Source: Halobacteriovoraceae bacterium
GTDB taxonomy: Bacteria; Bdellovibrionota; Bacteriovoracia; Bacteriovoracales; Bacteriovoracaceae
NCBI GenBank assembly: GCA_002713145.1
Contig: PAVS01000018.1
Location: 16,808 to 80,807, forward strand
Direction of reading: 5' to 3'
DNA length: 64,000 bases
A model generated the notes under the pieces. It did not search any database, was not told the DNA's origin, and was given only the letters and a program-made list of their open reading frames with translations. A program made the position numbers and the translations under genes. How positions within the stretch are numbered: the first letter of the stretch is position 1; each line of letters starts with the position of its first letter. This document shows, piece by piece, positions 7,295 through 16,679 of this stretch.

Positions 7295-7720
7295 CTAATC
7301 CACATTATGATTAGTTAATTTAAAATAAAAAGATGCAGACCAAGTAAGCAACATAAAACCTGCTAAACTTATCAATCCAGTCACCACTTTCAAGTGTCCC
7401 AAGGGGCTAAAATCGCTAAGTCCAAGTGTTGTATAGCTAACTGTTGTATAATAAAAATAGTCTCTAAATATAGGTGTAAATTTATCTGTAAAATCTCCCA
7501 AATGAAATATTTGAGTAATTACATATACGAGCAAAGTAAAGAAGAGTATCTCTATCATGTGAAGCAGAAAAAGGCCGAGTAATATAGATAGACTTCTCAA
7601 GTCGTGATGATGTGAGGTCGTGGCTTTAGGCATAAAACGTGAAAAAATCTTCAAACAGTAATAATGCAACGCTATTGCACAGAAAATAAAGAAGAATGTT
7701 AACAATAGCGCTTCAATCAT
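7295..7720 (-). CDS. Ion-channel-like protein (two-TM, K+-channel pore fold)
   Basis: 141 residues with hydrophobic helices near residues 1-25, 45-70 and 110-135. A pore-loop-like TVSYTTLGLSDFSPLG sits before the last helix and resembles the Ion_trans_2 selectivity filter (TTLGYGD-like). The Gly-Leu-Ser-Asp in place of Gly-Tyr-Gly-Asp departs from K+ selectivity, so ion preference is open. It has no cytoplasmic gating domain. Confidence 0.65.
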   Translation of the reverse strand: MIEALLLTFFFIFCAIALHYYCLKIFSRFMPKATTSHHHDLRSLSILLGLFLLHMIEILFFTLLVYVITQIFHLGDFTDKFTPIFRDYFYYTTVSYTTLGLSDFSPLGHLKVVTGLISLAGFMLLTWSASFYFKLTNHNVD

Positions 7721-7723
7721 AAT

Positions 7724-8059
7724 TTATTTTTTTTGTACCATTGTTCCTTCTTTAAATGAAAAATTACCATTTGTTTCGACGTGAGAGTAATGAGAATTCA
7801 GAACTTTCTTCACCTTGCCTTCACCCAAAACTTTGAGTTTACATTCGCCATCTCCTCCACCTCTTTCTCCACCAACAGATACACACTCATTTTTAAAAAA
7901 GATAACTTTATCTCCTTTTGCGACATCATTATCTCCTAAACAAACGTGTGCTGTATTTTCGTCTACTTTCATTGCAACTGTCCCTCTCATAAACTTGTGG
8001 GTGGCGCAACTCACTGTAAAAAGAATTAAAAATAGTAAACTTAAAAATTTCATCATCAT
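7724..8059 (-). CDS. Small lipoprotein of unknown function
   Basis: 111 residues. The lipobox FTVSC gives an acylated Cys at about residue 18. The mature part includes GGERGGGDGEC and two further Cys. It lies 13 bp downstream of the multicopper oxidase gene, so it is probably the last gene of the copper locus. No family is recognised. Confidence 0.65.
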   Translation of the reverse strand: MMMKFLSLLFLILFTVSCATHKFMRGTVAMKVDENTAHVCLGDNDVAKGDKVIFFKNECVSVGGERGGGDGECKLKVLGEGKVKKVLNSHYSHVETNGNFSFKEGTMVQKK

Positions 8060-8072
8060 TTCCTTTTTATTA

Positions 8073-10301
8073 TTAATATGTATATCCTAAACCAGCTCCA
8101 TACTCATTATAGGTTTGATTATAGCTCATCATAAAAGATAAATTCTTTGTGTATCGATATTCAAGTTCCGTATAGTAATTCCGTTGTGAACTATACTCAT
8201 AATTGAATTGCAGTTTACTCGTGAGCTGGATTTCATTTTCAAATTCAAGCTCATATTTTTTCTCAAGCGAAGGTTGATACTTCAAATCAATCGAAATATT
8301 TAAAGGGAGCACCCACGTAGCACCTAGAGTCGGAGACCATTCTGATTGAGCAGGAGTGGCCTCGGTCTTGACTCCCAAATAGGGCTGCAGATACCTTGTC
8401 ATTATCTTAGCAAAGTGCACTTCTCCCTCTAAATCTCCTTCACCATTTCCCACCACATCAAAGGCGGTGTTAAAATAAGAATTAAAAACACTCGTTTCAG
8501 TGCGAAAATAATTACTTTGAGCAAAGTTTCGTGAGCGCAGAAAAAGCTTTTTGGGAAAATTGAATTCCTTTGACTCTTCTCTCATCTCTCTTAGTGCTTC
8601 AGGACCAGGATTATTTTCATATCTCACAATACGTGTCATACCTGCCATCATATGGTAAAGAATATGACAGTGAAAAAACCAATCCTTCTCTTCTTTGGCT
8701 TCAAATTCAATCACGACCTGATCTAAAGGTGCCACGTTAACTGTATGTTTTAAAACAGACCATTCATTTTGCGCTGTCATCACTCTAAAAAAATGACCAT
8801 GTAAATGCATAGGGTGATTCATCATCGTGGTATTTTTCATCACAAAACGAACTCGTTCCCCTTTCTTCACCTTTATATAAGAGTTCGGATGCAAAGGAAC
8901 CCCATTAATACTCCAAACATAGTAGGCCATATTCCCATTCAGCGTAAAATTATATGTTCGAAGCTTAGTGCCTTTTGCCACTTCAATAGGGTCTCTTGCT
9001 TTTAATAACCCATAAGTCAGCTCATTATAAAGAGGTTTATCGTTAGGTGAAACATGCTCGTTAATCTTTTTAGAGATAGGCGCCCTATTCATAATACGAG
9101 TGTTATAGGCCAAATCTTTCTTTTTACTCTTATGCTTCATTTTCATCTTATGAGACTGCATACCCATTTTTTGTTTGCCAGTAGGTAGCTTATAATCGTT
9201 ACTAAATTTCGCTGTCATCTCTGTTGGTAAATCAGAAAATTCATTTCTATAATTCATCATCAGCTCTTTAAGGAAGCCCATTTTTTTCATCCCCATCATA
9301 TCACCCATAGTAAAACTGATGGGATGCTGCCAAGGCATATCCATCGCCTTAATCGTTTCACTTCCAGAGCCCAAAAAGGTAGATGAATAACCGGTATTAT
9401 CTAAAGATGTTGCTCGAAGTTCTATTTTTTTGCCTGCAGGGATATCTACCAGCACATCATAAGTTTCCGCCACACTGATGGGAAGAATTTTCACCTGGAC
9501 AGGCTCAACAGGCAGTCCATCTGCGCCCACCACAGTGAAGTAAGAATCGCCAAAGGTAAGTTTATAAATACTCGTTGCTGAGCCGTTGATAATTCTTAAA
9601 CGTATTTTCTTGTTGTTAAGGTCAATATGATTTTTAGGAGAGCCATTTGATAAAAAATAATCATATCCCACATCAGCATAATCCATACCTTCCATTCTTT
9701 GCAAAGAATCTCTAAATTTAGTCATAGCATTGCCTGTTCTTAAAGCTTCCCACCAAGATTGCACGGTACCTTTGAGAACATCATAGTACTCCCCCTCTTT
9801 TTTGAGATTTTTTTGAATTTCCTCCCCGGATTCTTCACTAAAATCTGAAAGGACAATCGTTTTCTCTGGATATTCTTTTTCTGCCTCCTTATCATGAATA
9901 ATAAAAGCCCCATACAGGCCATCTTGTTCTTGAAACATGACATGGGAGTGGTACCAATAAGTTCCTGTTTGCACTATTTCAAAACGATATTTTTTGGTCT
10001 GACCGGGTTCGATCGGAGGTGAGTTCACATAGGGAACACCATCTTGATCATTTTTGATGATGAGTCCATGCCAATGTATAAGTGTTGGTTCATCTGTTTT
10101 ATTGACGACATCAATTTCGGCTATATCCCCAATGGTAAACTCGAGTTTCGGCGCAGGGATCCCTCCATTAACCAAAACCTTGTCTTTATAAGTTTTACCA
10201 TCAATCACCACCTCTCCACGTGTGATAACCAGCTCATATTTTTGAACTTTCGCGTAGACGTTACCTATAACAAGAGTGAGTAAAAAAAGAATTATTTTCA
10301 T
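8073..10301 (-). CDS. copA: Multicopper oxidase (CopA-type) with C-terminal beta-barrel-like extension
   Basis: 742 residues, against roughly 600 for usual CopA/PcoA. It has a signal peptide (1-17). The copper ligands of cupredoxin domains are LIHWHG (HWH 76-78), TYWYHSH (118-120), HPMHLHGHFF and WFFHCHILYH. A Met-rich region (MGDMMGMKKM and MGMQSHKMKMKH) lies before the third domain, as in Cu(I)-oxidising enzymes. From about residue 600 the sequence becomes alternating polar/aromatic strands ending in YTY, like an outer-membrane barrel of the CopB type. It likely oxidises Cu(I) in the periplasm, possibly tethered to the outer membrane. The gene ends the copper locus with a lipoprotein gene. 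Confidence 0.85.
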   Translation of the reverse strand: MKIILFLLTLVIGNVYAKVQKYELVITRGEVVIDGKTYKDKVLVNGGIPAPKLEFTIGDIAEIDVVNKTDEPTLIHWHGLIIKNDQDGVPYVNSPPIEPGQTKKYRFEIVQTGTYWYHSHVMFQEQDGLYGAFIIHDKEAEKEYPEKTIVLSDFSEESGEEIQKNLKKEGEYYDVLKGTVQSWWEALRTGNAMTKFRDSLQRMEGMDYADVGYDYFLSNGSPKNHIDLNNKKIRLRIINGSATSIYKLTFGDSYFTVVGADGLPVEPVQVKILPISVAETYDVLVDIPAGKKIELRATSLDNTGYSSTFLGSGSETIKAMDMPWQHPISFTMGDMMGMKKMGFLKELMMNYRNEFSDLPTEMTAKFSNDYKLPTGKQKMGMQSHKMKMKHKSKKKDLAYNTRIMNRAPISKKINEHVSPNDKPLYNELTYGLLKARDPIEVAKGTKLRTYNFTLNGNMAYYVWSINGVPLHPNSYIKVKKGERVRFVMKNTTMMNHPMHLHGHFFRVMTAQNEWSVLKHTVNVAPLDQVVIEFEAKEEKDWFFHCHILYHMMAGMTRIVRYENNPGPEALREMREESKEFNFPKKLFLRSRNFAQSNYFRTETSVFNSYFNTAFDVVGNGEGDLEGEVHFAKIMTRYLQPYLGVKTEATPAQSEWSPTLGATWVLPLNISIDLKYQPSLEKKYELEFENEIQLTSKLQFNYEYSSQRNYYTELEYRYTKNLSFMMSYNQTYNEYGAGLGYTY

Positions 10302-11758
10302 GAATATACCTTTTTTAATGTATTAAATTTTAATTTTTCTTTATCTTTTAAATTATCTATTCCACTGGCTTTATATATATTGGCTAGACCTTTTATGAGA
10401 TTACGCTGGTAATTTGCCACTTTATTGGTTTTGTCAGTCACATCGAGTCCACTTATTCGAGCCTGATCCATGGTCGTAATTCCTGTCGGACATTTATTTG
10501 TGTTACATTTTAGAGACTGTACACAACCTAGAGAGAACATCATCCCTCTTGCTGAATAACATAGGTCAGCTCCTTTAGATAAATTGTTAGCAATATCAAT
10601 GCTTGAAAGAACCTTACCTGTACTGATTACTTTAATTTCATCTTTTAACTGATTCTTTCTTAGAGTAGCGACTACATATTTAAGACTTTCGCTTAAAGGC
10701 CAGCCCATATGGTGAATAGAGTCTAAATCAGCGGCACCGCTTCCTCCCTCTCCCCCTTCAATGACAATAAAATCTGGATACATTTTATATTGCCTCATAA
10801 GCTGACATAAGCTTTTAAAATCTTCTTTTTTACCTAAACAAAGCTTTATACCTATAGGTTTGTTATTGGAAAGGTCTCTCAGTTTATCAATGAAAGCGAG
10901 TAGTTCTTCATGACTAGAAAACATTGAATGATAACCTGGTGAATGTACTTCTGTGTGAGGCCTAATCATTCTTATTTTTGCTATCTCCTCGGTGTTTTTT
11001 GATGCCGGAAGAATGGCTCCAAACCCCGGTTTTGCACCCTGAGATATTTTAATTTCAATCATTTTCACTTGTTCATGAATCGCTTGCTTTTGAAAAAGAA
11101 CTTCATCAAAGTTTCCTTCCTTATCTCGGCATCCAAAATAAGCTGTTCCTATTTGCCAAATTAAATCACATCCACTCTCCCAGTGATACTTTGAAATGCC
11201 TCCTTCCCCTGTATTGACTGCAAAGTTCTCTTTTTTAGCACCATTACATAATGCCGATACAGCTGCTGAGGAAATAGATCCAAAGCTCATCGCACCTACA
11301 TTTATAATCGATGACTCATAAGGATTTTGACATAAAGAACTTCCAATTTTCACTCTAAATTCATGATGTATGTCTTTCAAAGGATACAAACTATGCTCAC
11401 ACCAAAAATAATCTTTACTGGAGAAGTCTAACTCAGAGCCAAAAGGTAGAGACATCAAACTGTCATTTGCTTTTTTCTTTACATAATTAATTTGCAGTAA
11501 AGAAAATGGCCTTCCTTCCCACCTATTTTGAAGTAGTACTTCTTGTAAAACATGTCGTTGTTTATCAAGAAATTCATTTATTGTTCCCAAAAAAGGATAG
11601 TTTTTTCTTATATTGCTTTCAGTCTGATTAAAGTCACGAATGGCCATGTATAAAATCGGTAAATAGAGAATAAAAGCTCCCCATATAAACCAATGAAGAA
11701 AGCTTTCAATTAATAAGAAAAAGAAAAGAAAAATATAGAAGGCAAGTAACCAGTAACG
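10298..11758 (-). CDS. FMN-binding glutamate-synthase-like protein, membrane-anchored
   Basis: About 487 residues. It starts at GTG 11761 after GGAG, with a possible alternative just inside. Two N-terminal membrane helices are followed by the FMN/Fe-S synthase domain of GltB (Glu_synthase). Visible motifs are GAMSFGSISS, NTGEGGISKYH, KPGFGAILP, EGGEGGSGAA and the cluster-binding CVQSLKCNTNKCP. It has no glutaminase domain. Such stand-alone proteins resemble B. subtilis YerD and lack a proven reaction. Its 4-bp overlap with copA places it in the copper locus, perhaps as a redox partner (inference). Confidence 0.75.
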   Translation of the reverse strand, partial: RYWLLAFYIFLFFFLLIESFLHWFIWGAFILYLPILYMAIRDFNQTESNIRKNYPFLGTINEFLDKQRHVLQEVLLQNRWEGRPFSLLQINYVKKKANDSLMSLPFGSELDFSSKDYFWCEHSLYPLKDIHHEFRVKIGSSLCQNPYESSIINVGAMSFGSISSAAVSALCNGAKKENFAVNTGEGGISKYHWESGCDLIWQIGTAYFGCRDKEGNFDEVLFQKQAIHEQVKMIEIKISQGAKPGFGAILPASKNTEEIAKIRMIRPHTEVHSPGYHSMFSSHEELLAFIDKLRDLSNNKPIGIKLCLGKKEDFKSLCQLMRQYKMYPDFIVIEGGEGGSGAADLDSIHHMGWPLSESLKYVVATLRKNQLKDEIKVISTGKVLSSIDIANNLSKGADLCYSARGMMFSLGCVQSLKCNTNKCPTGITTMDQARISGLDVTDKTNKVANYQRNLIKGLANIYKASGIDNLKDKEKLKFNTLKKVYS

Positions 11759-11764
11759 CACAAA

Positions 11765-12259
11765 TTACTCCTCTTCCTCTTTTAGCATATTTGTTGCTGA
11801 CTCTATCCAGGATAAAATCTTTTCTTTTTCTTGATCTGACAAAAAAGACTCCCAATGCATCACTTGATAACGAAGAGGTGGCATTGACCCTTCTTCGATA
11901 ACTGCTCTTATCGCCTTAAGATCCGACTTAGGGGTACCATGGCCCTTAAATGGATAACTCCCGGTAAAGATCAAATGTTTTTTTGCTTCTTCAATGTCAG
12001 AGTCTATTAAACTCTGTACTCCTGGAAGTGGATAATACCAGGGGTAGTCCACGTTTTGTGAGTGGCAATTATAGCAAGCTTTTTGAAAGATAGGTTGAAT
12101 ACTTTTTTGATACGCCTCATTAATATGGCCATAATGTACTTTATTTTCACTTACCTTAGAATTTTCTGGTTGAGGTTTTGAATCGTGTTTTTCATCTCCA
12201 TGCCCCAGGGCGAGAAAAGAAAACAAGATTGAAAAAATCAGGAAGACTCTTTTATCCAT
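11765..12259 (-). CDS. Periplasmic haem-binding protein (Haem_bd-like, one CxxCH)
   Basis: About 164 residues with a signal peptide ending near LALGHGD. FQKACYNCHSQNVDYPWYYPLPG is the typical Haem_bd start with a single c-type haem motif. The C-terminal EEGSMPPLRYQVMHWESFLSDQEKEKILSWI supplies a likely Met axial ligand. The ATG at 12259 is preferred over the GTG at 12268. It follows two other small copper-locus genes and probably serves electron transfer near the oxidase. Confidence 0.75.
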   Translation of the reverse strand: MDKRVFLIFSILFSFLALGHGDEKHDSKPQPENSKVSENKVHYGHINEAYQKSIQPIFQKACYNCHSQNVDYPWYYPLPGVQSLIDSDIEEAKKHLIFTGSYPFKGHGTPKSDLKAIRAVIEEGSMPPLRYQVMHWESFLSDQEKEKILSWIESATNMLKEEEE

Positions 12260-12268
12260 AACTGACAC

Positions 12269-12553
12269 CTATAGTTCGTGGCACTCCATAGCTTCTCCTG
12301 CCGAGTGTCGGTGGCATCCTAATTTGACTTCATTCCCGCCATTGAATTTAGCATGTACTTCCACCCCACCACTTCGAATCAGAGTCGTCACACCAATAAA
12401 ACGGTTGAGTTCATTTCCGCTTAAATTATTTGAGATAACACTCAAGGCTTCATTAACAGCGTCTTTCGTATCAATTAGTTTTGAGTTCTCTATACTTGCA
12501 CTGGCGGTTGCAGTGAATATTGTAAATAAAGTCATCATTAAAAACTTTTTCAT
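12269..12553 (-). CDS. Small secreted protein of unknown function
   Basis: 94 residues from the ATG at 12553, which has AAGGAG 6 nt upstream. The longer frame reaching 12667 runs into the preceding gene and is rejected. A signal peptide ends near ATASASI. The mature C-terminus LGCHRHSAGEAMECHEL carries two Cys and three His, a possible metal site. It is part of the copper locus. Confidence 0.65.
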   Translation of the reverse strand: MKKFLMMTLFTIFTATASASIENSKLIDTKDAVNEALSVISNNLSGNELNRFIGVTTLIRSGGVEVHAKFNGGNEVKLGCHRHSAGEAMECHEL

Positions 12554-12563
12554 AAGCTCTCCT

Positions 12564-13019
12564 TTAATATTCGTCATCACAGTTATATGTCTCATCACTG
12601 AATTCTGGCGCGCAGGCCGAAATCCAATCTTTGATATAATCAATTTCGTATTGCTTGAGTCGTCCATTTATGGGCATAGCACCTGATTCAACAGATTCAT
12701 ATAATCGACTTTTTTGCGGATTTCCTTTGACCAAGAGGGGAATGAAGCGATCTTTCATCATTTTTTCATAAGAGTCAAAGTTTATGGGATCATTGCTAGG
12801 TTTTGCATTCACACCACTATGGCATTCCATACAATTTGGTGCTAGAATTTCTCTTTGCAAAGTCTTGAAGTTAAGTTCAACATCTTCCTCTAAAAGAGAT
12901 TGTTCAAAAACATTTCTCTCTTCAAAATATAATTCTCCACGATTGTCTCCACAGCTTGTTAAAACGAAAAAGAAAAAGAGAGAGCTTATGAATAGATTAC
13001 ACGTTAAAAACTTCATCAT
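12564..13019 (-). CDS. Lipoprotein with c-type haem motif (CMECH)
   Basis: About 151 residues. A lipobox near VLTSC gives a lipoprotein. ILAPNCMECHSGVNAKPSNDPINFDSYE is the usual cytochrome-like start, and GAMPINGRLKQYEIDYIKDWI the typical end with an axial Met. The start ATGATG at 13019 sits in a 12-bp inverted repeat. It is cotranscribed with the other haem protein and the oxidase. Confidence 0.7.
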   Translation of the reverse strand: MMKFLTCNLFISSLFFFFVLTSCGDNRGELYFEERNVFEQSLLEEDVELNFKTLQREILAPNCMECHSGVNAKPSNDPINFDSYEKMMKDRFIPLLVKGNPQKSRLYESVESGAMPINGRLKQYEIDYIKDWISACAPEFSDETYNCDDEY

Positions 13020-13042
13020 TGTCCAAATTAACAATGATGAAG
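13011..13042 (-). promoter_or_regulatory. Inverted repeat over the start codon of the CMECH lipoprotein
   Basis: CTTCATCATTGT (13011-13022) and ACAATGATGAAG (13031-13042) form a perfect 12-bp inverted repeat with an 8-nt loop. In mRNA sense the downstream arm holds the ATGATGAAG start. It may be an RNA hairpin limiting translation or a DNA operator. Confidence 0.5.
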
Positions 13043-13095
13043 CATAAAATCTTTTTAAACAGTGTGTAGAAAGTTAAACGTTTCTAAACATTTAA

Positions 13096-13569
13096 CTATT
13101 TCTTACTCCCACAATGAGGCATAGAAGCAGAAGCATAAGGATTCATCACTTTTTCAGAATCCTTAATGTTTTGAATCCAATATTTCTTCACCATGGGACA
13201 GTAATAACGAGCATAGTTTTTATTGGGAGCATGCTTTTCAAGCACATTAAGAATACCTTGAGAGATCACATTCATCGCTTCTTTACTTTGATCAAGATCG
13301 TTAGAGTTTTGCAACTCGGTTAACTTCTTTTGAGTGTAGTCTAAAAGCTTTAAGATTTCAGGGTCTTTAATCTCAGAAATAGCGGCACTCACAACTTTAG
13401 CTTGAGACTTTGTCTTTTCTAATTTTTCATCAAAAAAGGCTTGATGAAGAACTTCATACTCATTTAAGACTTTATTAAATTGTTTGTTTTCGACCCCATG
13501 TTTGTGAGTAGATTGCTCTTGGGCAAATGCGACTTGTAAAACGAGAATCAATAGACTTAGTAATTTCAT
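13096..13569 (-). CDS. DUF3347-type periplasmic protein
   Basis: 157 residues with a signal peptide cleaved near AFAQEQ. The middle is helical. The C-terminus YYCPMVKKYWIQN...MNPYASASMPHCG is the DUF3347 hallmark: Cys, Met and His that can bind Cu(I). The family recurs beside CusBA. Its start overlaps the cusA end by 4 bp, which indicates coupling. Role: periplasmic copper binding (inference). Confidence 0.8.
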   Translation of the reverse strand: MKLLSLLILVLQVAFAQEQSTHKHGVENKQFNKVLNEYEVLHQAFFDEKLEKTKSQAKVVSAAISEIKDPEILKLLDYTQKKLTELQNSNDLDQSKEAMNVISQGILNVLEKHAPNKNYARYYCPMVKKYWIQNIKDSEKVMNPYASASMPHCGSKK

Positions 13570-16500
13570 TTATTCACTCCTTGTTGTTCTATTTTCTTTT
13601 GATATATATAACTAAAAATAACTGGCACCACGAAAAGACTGATTAGCTCTATCGCCATCCCCCCTAAAACTGGAATCGCCATGGGTTTCATCACCTCACT
13701 TCCCTGACCGGTGGACCACATGATAGGAAGAAGTGCGATGATGGTAGTGGTGGTGGTCATAATCAGAGGTCTTATCCGACGAGACCCCGCCTCTTGAATC
13801 ACTTTTTTGAGCTCTTGCCAATGAGTGGGTTGATATTTTTTTAAGGCCTCTCTTAAAAAGGTGATCATCACCACTCCATCATCAACAGCAATACCAAAAA
13901 GGGCGATGAACCCCACCCATACCGCAACGGATGTGTTTACATCCATGAGCCACAATAAAATGAGACCGCCAGCAGCAGCGATAGGCACAGCGGTAAAAAC
14001 AATGGCGCTTAAAGAAAAAGATCTAAACCCAAAATAAATAATGAGTAAATTTATAATCAGCGAGAGCGGAATCAAAATCATCAATCTTTGGGTCGCTCGT
14101 TTTTGATTTTCAAATTGACCGGCCCATTGAAGTGAGTAGCCAGGGGGAAGCTCCACTTCTTTTTCAATTTTTGCTTTAGCTTCTTCTACAAAGCCGATCA
14201 CATCCCTATCTCTCACATTGAGCTGAACTGTAGATCTAAGCAGTCCATTTTCAGATTGAATCATCGCCGGGCCCACTGTGACCTTAATATCTGCGAGCTG
14301 ACTTACCGGGATATGAAGTCCACTGGGGGTGGCGACTAAGACATTTTTTAGATTATCAATTCGATCTCTGAGCTCCTTTTTATAGCGAACCCGGATGGGA
14401 TAGCGTTGCCTGCCTTCATACATCTGACCAATAGTCATACCGCCAACGGCCGTTTGGATGATGCTATTGATATCACCCGTGTTCACACCGTAACGAGAGG
14501 CCTTCACTCGATCAATTTCAAATTCAATATAGGGTTTGCCATTAATCTGTTCCGCATAAATTCCATAAGCACCAGGAACGGATTCTAACTTTTGAGAAAT
14601 TTCTCTGCCTAAAGTCTCAAGCTTTTTAAGATTATCTCCAAATATTTTGACTGCCACTTGAGTTTTGATTCCAGTAGAAATCATTCCAATACGTGTTTGG
14701 ATGGGAAAATCCCATGAGTTAACCAAACCAGGTATTTGCAATTGTCCATCTAGCTCTTCCATAATGTCATATATACTGGTTCCACTCGGCCACTCGCTCT
14801 GGGGCTTGAGTCGAATCAGGGTTTCAAACATTGCCACAGGAGCTGGGTCAAGACTGGTGTCAGCACGACCAAGTTTACCTACCGCTGTTTCAACCAGTGG
14901 GTGCTCTTTAATTTTTTTATCCGTATAGGATAATAACTCGCGCGCTTTAGTGATACTCACATCAGGAGTCGTGACGGGCATATAAAGAATATCCCCTTCA
15001 TTGAGTGCTGGCATAAATTCTTTACCTAAGCGAGTATAAGCAAAAAGGCCCAAGATTAAAAAAATAAGAGGGAGCGCAAGAAAAGTTTTTCGATGCTCTA
15101 GTATCCAATCAAGGGTTGGCGTATACCACTTAATAATCGTGGTGCTCACTTTATTTTTTTCAATAGGCCTGAGGTCATCTTTTAAAAAGAAAAGGGAGAG
15201 AACGGGAATAAGTATGATCGCGACAATGACTGCGCCTATCATGGCCAAGGTTTTGGCCCATGCTAGGGGTACGAAAAGTTTTCCTTCGGCACCATCTAGC
15301 GCAAAGACAGGAATAAAAGTGATAATGGTAGTCAGCACCGCAGTTAAAATAGCGGGACCAATTTCTTTAGCGGAATCAGCGATAATTTTCAAGCGCTCTT
15401 CGGTAGTTTTAGGCCTATGATCTGCGATATGGGAATAAATATTTTCGGTCATAATGATTCCAATATCCACCATCGAACCGATGGCTATAACAAGTCCAGA
15501 AAGACTCATGATATTAGAGTCAATGCTAAAAAGATGCATCAAAATAAAGCTTATTCCCACCCCAAACGGCAGAGTTAAACTCACCAGCACTGAAGATTTA
15601 AAATGCAAAAGGAAAAAGAGAATCACAAAGACGGTGATAATTATTTCTTGAGTCAAAGCGGAGTAGACCGTCCCCATGGTTTTGTCGACGAGCTCTGAGC
15701 GATCGTAAAAAGGCTCCAGAACAACTTCTTTTGGAAGTCCTGCACGAATCTGTTTTAGTTTTTCTTTTATCTCATTGATCACACGGGCAGGATTTTCGCC
15801 ATAGCGCATGGTCACAATTCCCCCAACCACTTCACTTCCATTTTTATCTAGAGCTCCTCTTCTAAATGCAGGACCAATTTGAACGCTAGCGAGATCCTTA
15901 ACTCTAATGGGAGTTCCATTTTTAATGGCCACTACAACTTCTTCTATATCAGAAATATTCTTTAAAAATCCCACACCTCTGACGATCAGCTCTCGGTCTC
16001 CGTCTTCAATAACTTCGGCCCCCACATCTATATTAGAGTTTTTAATCGCTTTAATGATTTGGGGAAAATGAATGTCAAAAGCAAAAATTTTATTAGGATC
16101 AACATCCACTTGATACTCTTTTACAAAGCCTCCTATACTGGCAACTTCAGACACACCCGGTGTGGCTTGCAAAAGATAACGTACATAAAAATCTTGGAGT
16201 GATCGCAGCTCTTGTAATGATTTAGGATGGAGAGCGTCTGGTTTATTATCAAGGGTGTACCAAAATATTTGTCCTAGCCCGGTAGCATCAGGTCCTAAGC
16301 TAGGGTTCACTCCTTCAGGGAGCTCTGAGCGAGCTGTTGATAATTTTTCTAATACTCTTGAGCGTGACCAGTAAAAGTCCACGTCGTCTTTAAAAATGAC
16401 ATACACAGTTGAAAAGCCAAAAGCACTGGTGCCCCTCACTCGATCGATTCCAGGAATGCCTTGCAAAATAATACTGAGAGGATAAGTAATCTGTTCTTCA

Positions 16501-16679
16501 ATATCTTTAGGGGATCTTCCACTCCACTCTGTAAAAATAATCTGCTGATTCTCCCCAATGTCGGGGATGGCATCAACCCTGGCCCTATCTAAAACAAATA
16601 TTGAACCAAGTGCAATTATAGCAAATGCAATAATAATGAAAACGCGGTATTTGAGGGAGAAATCAATCAATTTTTGCAT
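13566..16679 (-). CDS. cusA: RND copper/silver efflux pump inner-membrane subunit CusA
   Basis: 1037 residues, the usual HME-RND length, with 12 membrane helices and two large periplasmic loops. DAIPDIGENQQIIFTEW, SPKDIEEQITYPL and LQGIPGIDRVR match the Cu(I)/Ag(I) branch. TM4 has AIGSMVDIGIIMTEN, the monovalent-metal version of the proton-relay motif. It is powered by proton import and forms a tripartite pump with CusB and CusC. It overlaps neighbours on both sides by a few bases. Confidence 0.9.
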   Translation of the reverse strand: MQKLIDFSLKYRVFIIIAFAIIALGSIFVLDRARVDAIPDIGENQQIIFTEWSGRSPKDIEEQITYPLSIILQGIPGIDRVRGTSAFGFSTVYVIFKDDVDFYWSRSRVLEKLSTARSELPEGVNPSLGPDATGLGQIFWYTLDNKPDALHPKSLQELRSLQDFYVRYLLQATPGVSEVASIGGFVKEYQVDVDPNKIFAFDIHFPQIIKAIKNSNIDVGAEVIEDGDRELIVRGVGFLKNISDIEEVVVAIKNGTPIRVKDLASVQIGPAFRRGALDKNGSEVVGGIVTMRYGENPARVINEIKEKLKQIRAGLPKEVVLEPFYDRSELVDKTMGTVYSALTQEIIITVFVILFFLLHFKSSVLVSLTLPFGVGISFILMHLFSIDSNIMSLSGLVIAIGSMVDIGIIMTENIYSHIADHRPKTTEERLKIIADSAKEIGPAILTAVLTTIITFIPVFALDGAEGKLFVPLAWAKTLAMIGAVIVAIILIPVLSLFFLKDDLRPIEKNKVSTTIIKWYTPTLDWILEHRKTFLALPLIFLILGLFAYTRLGKEFMPALNEGDILYMPVTTPDVSITKARELLSYTDKKIKEHPLVETAVGKLGRADTSLDPAPVAMFETLIRLKPQSEWPSGTSIYDIMEELDGQLQIPGLVNSWDFPIQTRIGMISTGIKTQVAVKIFGDNLKKLETLGREISQKLESVPGAYGIYAEQINGKPYIEFEIDRVKASRYGVNTGDINSIIQTAVGGMTIGQMYEGRQRYPIRVRYKKELRDRIDNLKNVLVATPSGLHIPVSQLADIKVTVGPAMIQSENGLLRSTVQLNVRDRDVIGFVEEAKAKIEKEVELPPGYSLQWAGQFENQKRATQRLMILIPLSLIINLLIIYFGFRSFSLSAIVFTAVPIAAAGGLILLWLMDVNTSVAVWVGFIALFGIAVDDGVVMITFLREALKKYQPTHWQELKKVIQEAGSRRIRPLIMTTTTTIIALLPIMWSTGQGSEVMKPMAIPVLGGMAIELISLFVVPVIFSYIYQKKIEQQGVNK

